A DNA stretch of 64,000 nucleotides from an uncultured Cytophagales bacterium (lineage in GTDB: Bacteria; Bacteroidota; Bacteroidia; Cytophagales; Thermonemataceae). A program made the position numbers and the translations under genes. Of the stretch, positions 63,644 to 64,000 are shown in pieces. Each line of letters starts with the position of its first letter. The stretch's first letter is position 1. Location of the stretch: NCBI GenBank assembly GCA_938002655.1, contig CALLAC010000017.1:124001-188000 (forward strand), in the 5' to 3' direction. The notes under the pieces are model-generated. The model searched no databases. It was not told the origin of the DNA and saw only the letters and a program-made list of their open reading frames with translations.

Positions 63644-64000
63644 AACTTTGGCTTTGAGTCTTGTGAGTGTAATCAGCATTTCTGCTTGCCAAAGAAGCAT
63701 TGAGCCTGACGATAAACGGTTGGGATATGCTTATTTCCCTTTGGAAATTGGTAGATACATTGTTTATAATGTAGAAGAAAATACCTACCGCATATCTGAT
63801 AACGGCGTACCGCAAACACGCTTCTATCAACTCAAAGAAATTATTACCGATACTTTCACAAATCTTTCAGGTGAAAAACAATATGTGTTAGAACGCTACG
63901 TTCGTTCAAGTTTAGATAGCCCTTGGCAAATAGATTCGGTATGGAGTGCTTTGCGTACAGGCTCACAGGCTATCAAATTTGAAAATAACGTGCCTTATAT
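63621..64000 (+). CDS. Putative lipoprotein, N-terminal part only
   Basis: The ATG at 63621 lies inside the last codons of the PspA-like gene (23-bp overlap in another frame). The first 20 residues form a lipoprotein signal with ISISAC as lipobox, followed by QRSIEPDDKRLGYAYFPL. About 126 residues are visible to the window's edge, with strands such as GRYIVYNVEENTYRI and KQYVLERYVRS. I do not recognise the family. The overlap suggests translation coupled to the preceding gene. Confidence 0.75.
   Translation, partial: MIFSKILKTLALSLVSVISISACQRSIEPDDKRLGYAYFPLEIGRYIVYNVEENTYRISDNGVPQTRFYQLKEIITDTFTNLSGEKQYVLERYVRSSLDSPWQIDSVWSALRTGSQAIKFENNVPY

Overview
The window looks like ordinary chromosome from a member of the Bacteroidota, probably of the Cytophagales type. 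The evidence is in the sequence. It is AT-rich. Promoters fit the Bacteroidota -33/-7 pattern (TTTG or TTG, about 19 bp, then TAnnTTTG) at many genes. Apart from infC, the starts I looked at have no Shine-Dalgarno sequence. The gene content is also typical of the phylum: BamA followed by two OmpH/Skp proteins, DUF2480, DUF5686 with a carboxypeptidase-like domain, PafA phosphatase, an H1-like histone, menaquinone synthesis, and sigma54/NtrC regulation. I saw no rRNA, tRNA, insertion sequence, prophage or CRISPR array.

Layout. 0-5.4 kb: end of a nucleotide-sugar-type epimerase, a small HExxH membrane protein, a helix-hairpin-helix/outer-membrane protein, a YbjN protein, PafA and a cold-shock protein. 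5.6-8.4 kb (minus): nicotinamidase and NAD synthetase, an NAD recycling pair. 8.5-13 kb (minus): uppS-bamA-ompH-ompH, an envelope assembly operon. 13.3-17.7 kb (minus): apt, a FemAB-like acyltransferase, thrS and an RmlD-like reductase. 17.9-23.8 kb (plus): a VWA membrane protein with an NtrC regulator, DUF2480, DUF3108 and a GH3 enzyme, ending against a DUF5686 barrel protein on the other strand. 26.5-30.5 kb (plus): an orphan solute-binding-like protein, an acidic unknown, a HAMP-GAF protein, folB and infC. 30.7-35 kb: an amino-acid dehydrogenase, citrate synthase, a YwqG-like protein and dapB, then phosphate permease on minus. 36.4-42.1 kb (minus): a tight operon of a CBS-type PLP enzyme, a lipoprotein, a membrane-anchored PD-(D/E)XK-like nuclease and SbcC. 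42.4-44.2 kb: a solitary Cas6 followed by menA. 44.2-51 kb: an SDR enzyme, a DUF349 protein, a PagL-like protein, pheT and an H1-like protein. 51.5-57.2 kb: aspartate kinase, then a minus operon of a TPR protein, fmt and folA, preceded by an alpha-oxoamine synthase. 57.4-64 kb (plus): a HIT protein, accA, YitT, an unknown, a glycosyltransferase, an exported cyanophycinase-like protein, a PspA-like protein with repeated DFF motifs, and a partial lipoprotein.

Most genes are housekeeping: cell envelope, folate, lysine/threonine precursors, NAD and translation. The most unusual signals are these. (1) infC begins with AUU, has the only strong Shine-Dalgarno I found, and overlaps a ten-codon leader ORF. 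(2) The thrS leader carries a hairpin whose loop resembles the tRNA-Thr anticodon loop. (3) A Cas6 endonuclease stands alone beside competing inverted repeats. (4) SbcC has no SbcD but is operonic with a membrane-anchored nuclease. (5) A PspA-like coiled-coil protein has a C-terminal tail with about seven DFF-type motifs. (6) Near-identical palindromic repeats lie between an H1-like histone gene and aspartate kinase. I did not find a clearly new multi-gene system that I could name with confidence.
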